From: Armigeres subalbatus
Taxonomy: Eukaryota; Arthropoda; Insecta; Diptera; Culicidae
Assembly: GCF_024139115.2 (NCBI RefSeq)
Contig: NC_085140.1
Location: 230,890,371-230,954,370, forward strand
Length of the DNA: 64,000 nucleotides
Reading direction: 5' to 3'
The notes below the pieces were generated by a model. That model was not told the origin of the DNA and did not search any database. It worked only from the letters and a program-made list of their open reading frames with translations. The position numbers and the translations under genes were made by a program. This document shows positions 33,506 to 45,030 of the stretch, one piece after another (within the stretch, counting starts at the first letter, position 1; the number at the start of each line of letters is the position of its first letter).

Positions 33506-33946
33506 AATGTAACATTTTTGACCAAAATTAGATTTTTATATATTTGGAATCCTTTTCCAAAAATACGTATTCTGGCAAAACATACCAAAAAAATTGTTCG
33601 GAAATGTATGATTTTTTTTCGTTTGTTTGAGAACCTTACTTACACTTTTAATAGCCATTGTGTTGCTTGCCGTTTTTGAACTGGAAGCGCTACAAGGTGT
33701 TGAGTTTTGCCATAAACTATTGATCTGTATCGAAGAAATCATAAGGTTTGGTGCCTATTTGTCTAAAAACTGTTTTTGTTGTTTTCTCGGAATTTAGTAA
33801 CACATTTTCGAGCAAACAAAAAAAACTGTTTTTGAACAAATTGAAACCGAATAGAGAAATGCCGTTTTATCAAATTTTACAATAGTCCGTCTTTTTTTTG
33901 GGAATTTTTTGATTATTTTTCCCTAAATCTTCAAACATTGATTTGT
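33506..33946. other. AT-rich spacer
   Basis: No gene or bounded repeat recognised. Confidence 0.4.
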
Positions 33947-34887
33947 ATTTTATTTTATTTTATTTTATTTAGGAACAGGAAAAAGCCCATTTGAGTAGAG
34001 CTAACTTAGGCTCTCTCTCAAATGGGCGCAAAACCTCCTCATCTTTTCTCATCAACAGAATACAAATACATACATTCCAAATGATGGTCTTACTAACTAA
34101 ATAATTAATGACATAAACTACACTTACACTATAGTACAGTAATAAATACATTGAGAGACAATTTTAACAAGTTTATCAGTTTCCCTTAAATATATAACTA
34201 AACTTCCTTTTCACAAGAGAACGAAATAAGTTGAAGTCAAAGACATGATAACAGCGATTGAATAAACGAGACATATTTGCGACAGGTTCGTTGTAACTAT
34301 AGTTAGTACGAGAAGTTGGAATACGGAGGAACTGATACGATTTATGTCAATATTGAAAGAGTGTAAAACACTAGGACAATCTACATGGGACTGCAACACA
34401 TCTGCAAGAAACCAGCCTTGATGATATTCCGGCGGTCTTCTAGAAGCTGGAGAACAATCAACATGCGTCTATCTTGATATCTGGGAAGGTTGATTGGGTC
34501 GTTCCAGGAGAGATGACGGAGAGCATAACGAACAAATTTACGCTGTACGGATTCAATTTATTGAATTCCATTTGCGTAATAAGGGCCCCATATGACAACT
34601 GAATATTCGAGTGTGGAACGAACTAATGAACAGAACAAAGTTTTCAGACAGTGAATATATTTGAAGTATTTAGTCGTGCGAAAAATGAACCCTAAGGTCT
34701 TGGATGCTTTAGAAGTAATGTAACCAATGTGTTCTTTTAAGTTCAATTTCGTATCCAAAATAACACCTAGGTTTTTGATGGACGAAACCCTATTTATAGA
34801 TTTACCCTCTATCAAGTAATCAAAACGAACAGTAGAGTGCTTTCTTGTGAACGATATAACCGAGCATTTAGAAGGGTTCAAACACAT

Positions 34888-35238
34888 CCCAAGTAACATT
34901 TCAAGTTTTATTACGCTCTAGGAATGGTTTTCAAGATCGAATTATAGGAGCTAACAATAAAACCCACTACTAAACGACAACCTTCTGATGACCACTATAA
35001 GAGTAAGATATGGCCAAATGGCCCTCTCTAGATTACCACCATAAACCTATTATAAGAGTATATAGAAATCCGTTTTTAAGCCGCACCTAAAAAAGGGCAA
35101 ATTGGCTTCGGCAGCTGTCAAAAATGTTGCTAGCAATAAGAACGCCAATAAAACTTAGCATCTAGCTATGGTTACTGCTGTCATAAATCCGCTATAAGAA
35201 TTAAATAAATCCAACAAGCATGGACATTGTTACTTGGG
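34888..35238. repeat. 351-bp MITE with AT duplication inside an RT frame
   Basis: Termini CCCAAGTAACA and TGTTACTTGGG. The flanking duplication is AT (34886-34887 and 35239-35240). Removing the element and one AT rejoins the RT codons as ...INR-MCLNPSKC..., which independently validates the boundaries. A possible end of a related element (TTCCAAGTAAC) occurs near 51928. Confidence 0.88.
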
Positions 35239-35772
35239 ATACGATTGATGGTGCACCAGTTTTTAAAGTTATCGATCTCATTTGGCAGAGTAGCAGCATC
35301 TGGAGACTGCTAACTTCTTAGAATAGTTTAAAATCATCAGCGCATGAAGATTTTTGGCATTTGAGTTGAAGGTTAACATCGTTTGAGTAAAGTAAAAATA
35401 GGATAGGCCCAATAAGACTACCTTGTAGAACACCAGAAGCAACGAGAAATGGTACAGAGGTAGCTTCTCCTGTTTATACCGACATACAGCGACCGTCCAT
35501 GTAAGAATTAAGCCAGTCCAAGAGTGATCCAGAAATTCCAAGACTTTCCAACTTAGCAATCATAATTTTGTGGTTGATTGTGTCAAACGCAGCTGAGAAA
35601 TCTGTGTATATTGCATCCACCTGCTTGTGCGCTTCCATGGACTTGATGATAAGCGATGTGTATGTAACAAAGTTCGTCGAAGTCGATCGTTTCGCTACGA
35701 ATCCATACTGGTCCCGTAAAACATAGCCAATGCAATTGTGCTTGATAAAGTCCAGAACAATAAGCTCGAATA

Positions 35773-36438
35773 CCGTGAGGCATCAAAATCCGTACACTTA
35801 AGCATCTTAGAATATGAAAAAGTCATTAGAAAATAGGAATCGAATGTAAATCAAACGTTTGTCATTGATACAGGAGCATGAAGGCTTCTACTTTTGAGGT
35901 GTTTCACATTTGCTCATTAAAAACTACGAAAAACATGATAAAATAACGAATAAAATCAACTACTCCTGACTCGAAATCCGTCCACCGTGGACGGATTTCG
36001 AATCAAAGGATCAAAATCCGTACAGCTATTTTGTAACTAAATATTCAAATTGAAGCAGTCTGATTCACTATACTACCACTGTAAATAGTTCGATACGCAC
36101 CTTGAGAAGCGATCCCTTTGATTTGAATTCCGCTGATCTTATGTAGTGATTCGCAATAAGTAATAAAAACACAGTTACTTTTGGTGCAATTATGCTCTTC
36201 CCGAAAACAAAATGGCGGCAAAAACTCCGCGTTTGATAGGTGAAGATTTGTTTTTGATTTTTGTTGTTTTGATTTTAAAGCCTTCTTTCCATTTCTATGC
36301 CCTAAAAGCTTACTGCCAAGTATCTGAACAGGATAAGATAGATTATTTCTTCATTAATTACCTTTAATCCCCTTTAATTTATTGATATCTCATGAGGTGG
36401 ACGGATTTCGGTGCTGTACGGATTTCGGTCCGGCACGG
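35773..36438. repeat. 666-bp TIR element with TA duplication inside an RT frame
   Basis: Ends CCGTGAGGCATCAAAATCCG and, reverse-complemented, CCGTGCCGGACCGAAATCCG are imperfect TIRs (about 14 of 20, continuing TACA). TA duplications lie at 35771-35772 and 36439-36440. The word AAATCCGT(A/C)C and its complement recur inside, including a perfect local palindrome near 35985 (CCGTCCACCGTGGACGG). Excision with one TA restores the order CATSK-L-FELIVLDF in the host RT. Confidence 0.82.
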
Positions 36439-36605
36439 TAGTTTTGATGTGGCACACAAGGCTGCTGTGCGAATAGAGCGGTTGTAAATAATTGATAAAG
36501 ACCCCGAAAGGGAACGGCTGCATTTTTTCAGGATGATGGCAGGGATTCCATCTGGACCAGGATTACAGGAACTTTTGACCCGTGCACAAGCTGCTTCGTA
36601 GGTAG

Positions 36606-37671
36606 AGGTGTGCGCCCGTCCGATATTCGTCGGCGGCGGAGTTTGTCAAAATTTTGGCCGGCGGCGGCGGCGTTTTCGGCGTCACGCCGAAAGCCATTTT
36701 AGCCGGCGGCGGCGGCGGCGTGAATCGGCGTGGCGATTTTTTTCATTACGTTTTTCTAAACAATTTTTTGCATTTTTCGGAATGTTTTCAAGACATTAAT
36801 AGAAGAATCTTTTGATTTCGCTTGAAAAATCTCAAACTTCTCCAGAAAAATCTAGTTTTTTTTTTTAATTTGGAAAATATTTTCGAGCAACCTTTGGAAT
36901 TACCTAGAGAAGGTCTTTCTAATTCCCAAATAAAATTGTTTGGAGTTTCAGCAGAAAAATCGTCGCAATTAACATGAGAAACTTCAGAACTTTCACAAAA
37001 AAATGTTTTCAACTTCTACAGGACAAACTTCAGAAATTTACGAAAAGTTCCTGTTAAGTATTCTTCGAATTTTTCACATGAAATTCTTGATAATTGTAGG
37101 AGAGTGCGGTTGGTAGAATGGGTGTTTAACCGTTGGCTTTCTCAGTGTAGAATAATAAATCCGGCTAGTTTGGCATGGCCAACAATAAAACAGTACATTC
37201 CTAAGAATTTCCGCGAGAGACTTTAAGGAATTTTCAAGAAAAAAATCTCTAGAATGTTCACGAGAAATTGTCCGTAAGTTTAACGGAAACATTTTCAGAA
37301 TTTCCATGGAGGATGGTTCAAAATGTCTCAACGAAAAATTGTTCGAAATTATTGGATTTCTACGGGAAATTCTTTGTACATTAGACGTTAGATAACTGAA
37401 ATTAATTTAACTGCAATGCTTTTAACAGTATTTCGATAGTTACATCAGTTTTGCAGTTATCGGACAGCTGAGCTTCAAAATGATATCAAAGTCGATGATA
37501 CCTGCATAGCGCTGAACAAGCAGGTGCACTTCTATTCTGACGTCGTCTGACAATTGTTTACCGTCTAGAATGCGTCGCAGTTATCGAACGCCATTCGCTA
37601 ACTGAAACGAAAACATGTTGCAGTTATCGAACGACTCGTTTATTGTCCATAAGAAATTCTTGGAAAATCGC
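36606..37671. repeat. CGG-rich end plus degenerate AAATTC/GAATTT tandem repeats
   Basis: Begins GAGGTGTGCGC, followed by runs of CGGCGG (36631-36720). It then passes into degenerate repeats of roughly 40 bp with words such as GAAAAATC, CTTCAGAAA and AATTTTC (36790-37380). The same two parts in the opposite order are at 50790-51343, ending GCACACCTCTA, so this looks like one TIR-bounded family. 37385-37650 holds GCAGTTATCG(G/A)AC words of another repeat. Confidence 0.55.
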
Positions 37672-38880
37672 ATTGGCCGCAAGCGACAGACGGTTGAACT
37701 GGTAATTTGGCCCAAATGATCATTTGCCCTCACAGGTCGTTAGGTCGAATAGGTCATCAGCCCAAAAATGCTGTTTGGAATATTTGGAAATATTTGCAGA
37801 ATGGAATATTTGTCCGAAAATATAGTTTAGGCCAAACGGTTATACGGCCAAATGTCAATAACTGAACGGGTAAATTAATCCAAAATATCCACCCATTTGG
37901 CCTAATGATATTTACGTTGAAAAGGCTAATTTTCAAACGACCGTTGAACGAAAATTAGTAACCTCTCTACTTTTTGAGTTGATACTGGTCTTTAAGCCTA
38001 AAGCCATCTAACCAAATTCCATTAAGCCGAATTGAACGTTTATTCGAAATTGTGATCAGGTCAAACATGGATTGACCATAAATGTAGTTTGACCGAAAAC
38101 GACATACAGCCGAATTGGACATTCAGTCGAACTGGTAATTTGGTCGAAAAAAAATCGTTTAACCGAAAATTCCGTTTGGTAGGAATGGTAATTTGGCCCG
38201 AAAATTTCCGTTCTGCAAAACAACTCTTCTGGCCGAACGGCATTTTCTGTCAAATGACCTATTCGGATAAACGTCTTTTTGACAAAATAATCAATTCAGC
38301 CGAACAACACTTTTCAAAGAAGGTTGCAGAAAGTACATGTTTGGGCCAAATGGCTCTTTCTACAAAATGACATTTTTTACCAAACGGCATTTTTGGTCAA
38401 ATGATCTGTATTCGTTCAAACGATTTTTTTCATCCAAACGGCATATTCAGTCAAATGACCTGTTAGGGTAAACAACTTTTTACAAGTCTGCCGAAATTTT
38501 CCTTTTACCATTGCCACAGCCATTGCTTTCGGCCTACATTTTTGGTCAAACCAGTTTTGACTTGATAATAGTTTCCGTGAAACGTTTAGTTCTGCTAAAT
38601 GGTCCTGGTTAGATGTCTTTTGGCCTAAAGGCCAGTATCGACTTAAAAATAGAGAGGCCACGGAATTTTGTTCAATGATCAATAGACAAAAAGACCATTT
38701 CGCCAAATAAATGGCCATTTCTGACCATATTACCCGTTCAGTACGAGGTTCAGTCATTGAAATTTGGCCGTATTACCCGTTGGACCAAATGACTTTTTCG
38801 GTCAAATGGCCCATTCTGTCAAAACACTATTTTTTCTGCCAAATTGCCAGTTCGGCCGTCTGTCGCTTTCGGTCAATAGA
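37672..38880. repeat. 1.2-kb fold-back satellite element with about 39-bp TIRs
   Basis: The ends are inverted repeats sharing AAGCGACAGACGG and a following GAACTGG-AATTTGGC segment. The interior is a degenerate array of roughly 20-25-bp units built from words such as GGTCAAATG, GACCAAACGGC and CGGCCAAATGG in both orientations. Open frames across it are by-products of repetition. It is flanked on both sides by the AAATTC-type repeats, so it probably inserted into them. Confidence 0.7.
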
Positions 38881-39059
38881 ACTTACCAATAATTTATAAT
38901 CGGAAAGAAACAGAAAAAAATTTCTGCAGAAATCCAAAAAAAAATCTTCAAAAATTCCAAGCAGTTTTTCGATGTTTTGAAGTTGGCTATGCCAAACTAA
39001 CCGTTTAATGATGAACTTCTCCCTGCGAAAAAAACACTCTAATATAGAATAAAAAAAAA
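38881..39059. repeat. Resumption of AAATTC-type degenerate repeats
   Basis: CAGAAAAAAATTTCTGCAGA and CTTCAAAAATTCCAAGC match the style of 36790-37380. GTTGGCTATGCCAAACTA near 38980 mirrors TAGTTTGGCATGGCCAAC near 37163. Confidence 0.45.
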
Positions 39060-39324
39060 ATTAACCGTCTTATATCAGACCGCATCGTGCTTTCGTGCTG
39101 TGTGGTTCTTTCTCTCTTTGCGGAAGGAAGTTTTTAATACTACCCGTAGCTATTTTAATTTCAACGGTGCTTCTTAGCGCTATTTGTACCCACTGATCCC
39201 GTTACTATCTTTGCAAGGACCCGTGCCTTCGTTTTACGTTGGACCCGTTTGCGGAAGTAAAATTCCGACAAGCGGTGGTAATCCTGCAGGGACACCGTTC
39301 TGGGAAAAAACCTCTTAGAAGGTC

Positions 39325-40751
39325 ATGTCTCCGCGCTCAGCCATGAGCATTAATAAAAACAAGAGGAAGGGGGAGTCTCTGAATTCTCCACTTCCTTCAA
39401 AGAAACAATGTTTCAAGACCGTCCTGCCTAAGCGCGGAAAAAATAGAAGGAAGCTGGAGAATTCAGATATTCCCTCTAACTCTAATATCGGAAATAACTC
39501 TTCTCCAATCGAACTGAGCAATCAGTTCGATTTGATTAATGATGAAATTGAGCATATCGAATCTACCTCTAGCCCAGGTGATTCGATTCATGCGAAAAAG
39601 CAAAGGATTCCGCCAATTGTGGTATCTGTTGCCGAGTTTTCTGGCTTCCGGGATTTTGAGTAACCTTCAGGGGTTCAAGGTTTCATTTCAGATTGCTAGG
39701 AAGGGTGACTGCCGCGTTTTGCCGGGATCCTTTGACGATCGCAAACGTCTTCTTCACTATTTAACTGAGAAGCGCCATAAATTCTTCACATACGACGACA
39801 AAACTGAGCGATTGTTCAAAGTCGTCTTGAAAGGTCTCCCCAGTGATGACAAATCACTGGATGAGATTAAAATTGAAATTTCTCAATTACTTGGATTTTC
39901 ACCAGTCCAAGTAATTAAGATGAAAAAGAAATCCCATTCTGGTATTTCCCAGAGGGGCATTTCTCAAGAATTTTATTTAGTTCATTTTAACAAAAGTGAA
40001 CTAAATAATATGAAAAGTTTGGAAAAGGCCTGTATTATGTCTCATGTCCGTGTTACATGGGAACATTTCCGCAGGCCTGGGGGAAATATCCAAAACCCTA
40101 CCCAGTGCCGTAAGTGCCAAAAGTGGGGTCATGGAACCAAACATTGTCACATGGATGCTAAATGCATGATTTGTGGTGGAACCTCTCACGCCAAGGACGC
40201 ATGTCCTGTGAGAGAAGATTCCAATAAATTTAAGTGCGCAAACTGTGGGGGCAATCATAAATCCAATTTCTGGGAATGCCCTTCACGCAAAAGTTTTGAA
40301 TTCCCGTGCAAAATTGATGACGGGAAATTCCAATCGGATCCCAGATTCGACGGGTAGAAATTTTTCAAACGCTCAAATTTCGAAACCGGTTACCGGTCGA
40401 GCAATTCATACCCACCACAATTCACAAACAAATTTTGCCGCTCGTCAACGGGTAGCAAGCACTTCAGTAAATTCCAATTTTTCCAATGTACCTACGTATG
40501 CAAACATCGCTGCTGGTAGACAAAATTTCTCTTCTCAAAATGGGGTTTATACCCATGTCCCAACGGAAAATAACGGTCATGTTGCCGATACAGGTAGCAT
40601 GACTGCTTCCGATTTTGATTTTTTAACTGAACAATTGCATCACATGGTTGATGCAATGTTCAAAGCAAATACCATTCCTGAAGCTGTTCAGGTTGGTATA
40701 AAGTACACACAAAAAATTGTTATCGGACTCCGTTTCAATGGATCCAAATAA
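39325..40751 (+). pseudogene. Juan-type ORF1 (gag-like RNA-binding protein)
   Basis: A basic N-terminus (MSPRSAMSINKNKRKGES) is followed, after a shift near 39650, by a central domain (KVSFQIARKGDCRVLP) and CCHC knuckles: CRKCQKWGHGTKHC, CMICGGTSHAKDAC and CANCGGNHKSNFWEC (about 40108-40281). A second shift near 40310 leads to a Ser/Asn-rich C-terminus ending IVIGLRFNGSK. ORF1 proteins of this clade bind element RNA into particles. Its stop at 40749-40751 overlaps the ORF2 start by 14 bases. At least two frameshifts break it. Confidence 0.8.
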
Positions 40752-43284
40752 TTGTGTGAAAGTTCTAAATTGGAATGCCCGCTCTCTAAAGGGTAAGGAA
40801 GATGAATTATTCAACTTCCTTTCAGTTCATAATGTGCATATTGCCATTATAACTGAAACGTATTTAAAACCAGGACTCTCCATTAAAAGACATCCAAACT
40901 ATTTTATCTACAGAAATGATCGTCTTGACAGCGCCTGTGGTGGGGTCGCCATTGTCATTAATAGACGTATCAAACATAAATTAGTTTCTTCGTTTGAAAC
41001 CAAAGTTTTTGAAACCTTGGGAGTTTCTGTTGAAACAAATTTTTGGCAATTTTCCTCCATTGCAGCCTACTTGCCTTTTCAATGCAATGGGCAGCAAAAG
41101 AATTTGTTGAAAGCTGATCTTCAAATTCTGACTCGCAACAAATCAAAATTCTTCGTAATTGGTGACTTCAATGCCAAACACCGTTCATGGAATAATGCTC
41201 AAAGCAATTCCAATGGTAAAATTTTATTTGAGGATTGTTCTGCGGGATATTATACTATTCAATATCCCAATGGACCAACTTGTTTTTCTTCCAGTCGAAA
41301 TCCTTCTACAATTGATTTAGTTTTAACAGATTCAAGTCAGCTGTGTGGCCAATTGGTAACTCATGCTGACTTTGACTCTGATCACCTTCCTGTGACATTT
41401 GAAATCTCACAAGAAGCCATTTATAATCCAATCATATTGATAATGCTCTCGTATCTTTGACAAATTTAATTGTCGAAGCCAGAGGCATTGCAATTCCGAA
41501 ATGTGAATTTAAATTCAACTCCATTAGTATTGACGACGATCTTCAGCTACTGATCCGTCCTAAAAATGTGAGAAGAAGGCAATACCAAAGAACTCGCGAT
41601 CCCGCGTTGAAAGTTATTTGGCGAGATTTGCAAAATGAAATTAAAAAACGTTTCGCTATTCTGAGAAATACCAACTTTGAGAATAATGTCTCGAAGTTGG
41701 ATCCCAGTTCGAAACCCTTTTGAAATTAACAAAATTCTTAAAAACCTCAAAAGCCAATTCCAGCGCTTAAAGAGGGAAATAAAATTTTATTAACAAATGG
41801 CGAAAAGGCTCAAAAACTTGCTCAGCAGTTCGAGAGTGCCCATAATTTTAGTCTAGGTCTCACTAGTCCAATTGAGGATCAGGTTACACGGAGCTTCGAA
41901 GACATTCTCAATCAAGAGAATGTTTTGACCCTTCGTTGGGAACCAATTTGGATGAAGTGAGATCTATTACTAGAAAATTTAAAAATATGAAAGCCCCGGG
42001 TGATGATGGTATTTTCTACATACTTATCAAAAAACTTCCTGAGAGCCTTTTGGTTAATTTATTTAACAAATGTTTTCAATTGGCATACTTTCCAGATAAA
42101 TGGAAAAACGCCAAAGTTGTTCCAATTTTGAAGCCGGACAAAAATCCAGCTGAGGCTTCTAGTTATCGCCCAATTAGTTTGCTTTCTTCAATAAGCAAAC
42201 TGTTTGAAAAGATTATTTTAAATAGAATGATGGTTCATATTAATGACAATTCTATTTTTGCTGATGAGCAATTTGGTTTTCGCCATGGGCATTCAACCAC
42301 TCATCAGTTATTAAGAGTTACGAACTTAATTCGGCTCAACAAATCTGAAGGATATTCGACTGGAGTTGCTCTTCTTGATATAGAGAAAGCATTTGACAGT
42401 GTTTGGCATGAAGGTTTGATTGTAAAATTGATGAATTTTAATTTTCCTCTGTACATCATTAAACTGATCCAAAATTATTTATCAGATCGCTCACTGCAGG
42501 TAAACTATCAGAATACTAAATCTGATAGATTACCTGTAAGGGCTGGTGTCCCCCAAGGCAGCATACTGGGGCCCATATTGTATAACATTTTTACTTCTGA
42601 CTTACCTGATTTACCACCAGGGTGTCAAAAATCTTTGTTTGCAGATGACACGGGCCTTTCAGCCGAAGGGCGAAGCCTTCGTGTCATTTGTAGTAAATTG
42701 CAAAAAAGTTTGGATATTTTCTCCACTTACTTGCAAAAATGGAAAATTTCCCCGAATGCTTCCAAAACTCAGCTTATAATTTTCCCACATAAGCCGAGAG
42801 CTTCTTATTTGAAACCTTCTAGCAGACATATTGTCACTATGAATGGGGTTCCAATTAATTGGTCTAGCGAAGCTAAATATTTAGGACTTCTGCTAGATCA
42901 AAAATTAACTTTTAAAAATCACATTGAAGGCCTTCAAGCCAAATGTAACAAATATATTAAGTGTCTATATCCACTTATAAACAGAAAATCAAAACTTTGT
43001 CTTAAGAACAAACTTTTGATTTACAAACAAATTTTAGACCTGCCATGTTGTATGCTGTGCCAATATGGACTAGTTGCTGCAATACCAGAAAGAAGGCACT
43101 CCAGAGGATTCAAAATAAAATTTTGAAAATGATTCTGAAGTTGCCTCCGTGGTATAGTACCAATGAACTTCATAGAATTTCTAATATTGAGACATTGCAA
43201 CAAATGTCCAACAAAATAATTTCCAATTTTAGACAAAAATCGTTGCAATCTTCTATTGCAACGATTAACTCCTTGTACCCTTAG
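40738..43284 (+). pseudogene. Juan-type ORF2 (endonuclease and reverse transcriptase)
   Basis: Starts MDPNNCVKVLNWNARSLKG. Apurinic-type endonuclease motifs: IAIITETYLKPG, FVIGDFNAKHRSWNN and TIDLVLTDSS...DSDHLPVTF (to about 41400). RT motifs: ASSYRPISLLSSISKLFEK, LLDIEKAFDSVWHEGL (A), GVPQGSILGPILYNIFTSD (B) and LFADDTG (C). The C-terminus is LYPLINRKSKL and, in another frame, ALQRIQNKILKMILKLPPW. Shifts near 41455, 41720-41935 and 43080 disrupt it, and the endonuclease-RT linker appears shortened. It would nick target DNA and prime cDNA synthesis. Confidence 0.82.
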
Positions 43285-43478
43285 TATAAAATAGGTTAAG
43301 TTTAGTTTAAGTTGAAAACATTGTAATTCCTACATGGTTCAATTCAACCAGAGGAAAAAATTCTAACTGCCAGAGGCAATTGAAATGTATTAATAATAAC
43401 TAAAAGCGTAACATAGCAAATAAGGATGATAGTGTTAAGAAAACACGAAACACCTAGTCTAAGAGATGAATGCATGTA

Positions 43479-43677
43479 CACCCGATTCTTTTTTTACACG
43501 GGGGATGCGTTCCGTGTAAAAAAAGTTTTCAGTTCAGAATCTGGAAATCCGTGTAAAAAAAGTTTTATGATTTCTCGACGAATCATGCAAAATGGAGCAA
43601 CGTTGCAAAAATTTTGTATGGGATTTTTTTTTTACACGGCCGTGTGAAAAAAATCCGTGTAAAAACAGAATCGGGTG
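43479..43677. repeat. 199-bp MITE, CACCC-ACACGG family, in the Juan 3' UTR
   Basis: CACCCGATTCTTTTTTTACA on the left is mirrored by GTGTAAAAACAGAATCGGGT on the right. TA duplications lie at 43477-43478 and 43678-43679. Inside, CCGTGTAAAAAAAGTTTT occurs twice (about 43511 and 43550). It is related to 10869-11058 and is younger than the Juan insertion. Confidence 0.85.
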
Positions 43678-43734
43678 TATTAGATAATTAGCAAATAAAA
43701 TTAGTTAAAAAAAAAACGAACAGTGGGTAATGTC

Positions 43735-45030
43735 TGTGACATAACCGCTAAGTGGACGTAGGACTTGACTTGACCATGCCTTTAAGATACATAATATGTC
43801 CAAATTTCTCACATCAACTATTTTGGATAAATAATCGTCGTTGCATACCATTCCTTGGCAAAATCTTCTCATCAAACCGACACAGAAATCAAATCTACCT
43901 CGAACAAGAATCATCAAAAACAATTCAGGAAGTATCTGTCCGGTCACGGAATATTAGCCTCGACAGTGGCAACCTTCCCACTGAAGGACTGCCTGAAATA
44001 AGCCACAAGTTGGCCCAGCAGGGGATGTAGGGCCTCCTAATCCGTGCGATAGCGACTGAAGGAGAACATTATTTTTAACTCTTAGAGCCTTGAAAAAGGC
44101 TGTTTGCGTCGGCTAAGTGCAAAAAGTAAGAAAACGATCTTTTCAAATAACCGCGTATTTCTAGTGATGGTATAAAAAAGACTGAATGGTCTGCGAGCGA
44201 ATGCACTTTTCTTTTATACCTTATTTTGAATCTTCTCTGCTTCCCAATTGGTGGGCCAATCAGTCAGTGTCTTGTATCCCGCTTCTTTGTCAGCCAAAGC
44301 GTCATCATCATCAACGCGTTCGAGAAGGGCTTCTTCTTTTTTACGCTTGTTGCTCGCTGCTGGCGTCTATTTCCTAACGGGACTTTTCGCTTGATACAGG
44401 CCAATAAGCCGGGCAAGCAAGCTTCGAATTGCAGTTCAGGTGGGAAGTACGTGTTCTTTTCTGAGACAACATTGTTAGTAGTAGATGGAAGGAAACACCC
44501 GGACATGGGATTTCGGGTGATAAGATTTAGAATTGGTAACATGGGACGATCATTCAGTCACGTTCGCTTTGTGTGCGGTCAGTATCAAACAATGTTTATC
44601 TAGATATTTCTCGGGTACCTATTCAAAAGGACGTATGTGATTTTGTAAACAAAGATTCAAACTTCTATTTGTCCAATCTGATAACACTCCCACGCAAACC
44701 ATCACCAAAGAGAGGTAGCAGAAGCCTTCGGCTACATGTTGGTGGCGTTGGTTTGCGTGGGAGTTGCGTCAGATTTGACAAATCGACGATTGAATCTTTG
44801 TTTACAAAATCACATACGTCCTTTTGAATAAGTACCCGAGATTTCTTGATCAATGCCAAAAAATCCAACATTTGATGAAAAATCGATTGATAGTTTATTA
44901 ATGTTTGAGCTGTCATCGGTGTTTTTTTTTTAATCTAAATATCCAAATATTATGTGAGAGATTTGGACATCTTATGTTTTTTTTAGGCATGGTCAAGCGA
45001 AGTCCTTCGTCCACTTCGCGGTTAAATCAG
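43735..45030. repeat. 1.3-kb TIR element with about 90-bp inverted ends
   Basis: AACCGCTAAGTGGACGTAGG...TTGACCATGCC on the left is mirrored by GGCATGGTCAAGCG...CCTTCGTCCACTTCGCGGTT on the right. The similarity continues inward through ATATGTCCAAAT/ATTTGGACAT and CTCACAT/ATGTGAG. A fold-back MITE (44609-44841) is nested inside. No protein domain is recognised in the interior. Target duplication not found. Confidence 0.65.
44609..44841. repeat. Fold-back MITE, copy 2
   Basis: TCTCGGGTACCTATTCAAAA starts a left arm of about 95 bp; the right arm returns as TTTTGAATAAGTACCCGAGA. Central words TAAACAAAGATTCAA and CTCCCACGCAAACC, and the spacer with GTAGCAGAAGCC, are shared with 1823-2053. Arms here are more alike than in copy 1, suggesting a younger insertion. 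Confidence 0.8.

Larger units (their letters stand above)
33947..36605 (-). mobile_element. Non-LTR retrotransposon (RT-containing) split by two TIR elements
   Basis: The minus-strand coding order is NPGPDGIPAIILKKC (about 36540), then an interruption by 35773-36438. Next come LFELIVLDFIKHNC and RDQYGFVAKRSTSTN (about 35680-35770), motif A VDAIYTDFSAAFDTINHK (about 35570-35625) and NWCTINR (about 35241-35265). After a second interruption by 34888-35238 it continues MCLNPSKCSVISF...SIKNLGVILD (34558-34887). The 3' UTR has an 11-bp hairpin stem (33985-33995 with 34017-34027) and a TAAAA-type tail (33947-33972). Several shifts; dead. The clade was not assigned. Confidence 0.8.
39060..43717 (+). 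mobile_element. Juan-type (jockey-clade) LINE, near full length, inactivated
   Basis: A 5' UTR (about 39060-39324), ORF1 with zinc knuckles, ORF2 with endonuclease and RT, a 3' UTR and an A10 tail (43707-43716) are in order and orientation. Size (about 4.5 kb without the MITE) and motifs fit the Juan family of Culicidae. A CACCC-type MITE (43479-43677) sits in the 3' UTR. ORFs carry several frameshifts, so it is not active. I could not identify a target duplication. Confidence 0.82.

Noticed and set aside
38056..38757. Overlapping frames on both strands in the 38-kb region
   Set aside because: By-products of the degenerate fold-back satellite; residues repeat with the DNA unit.
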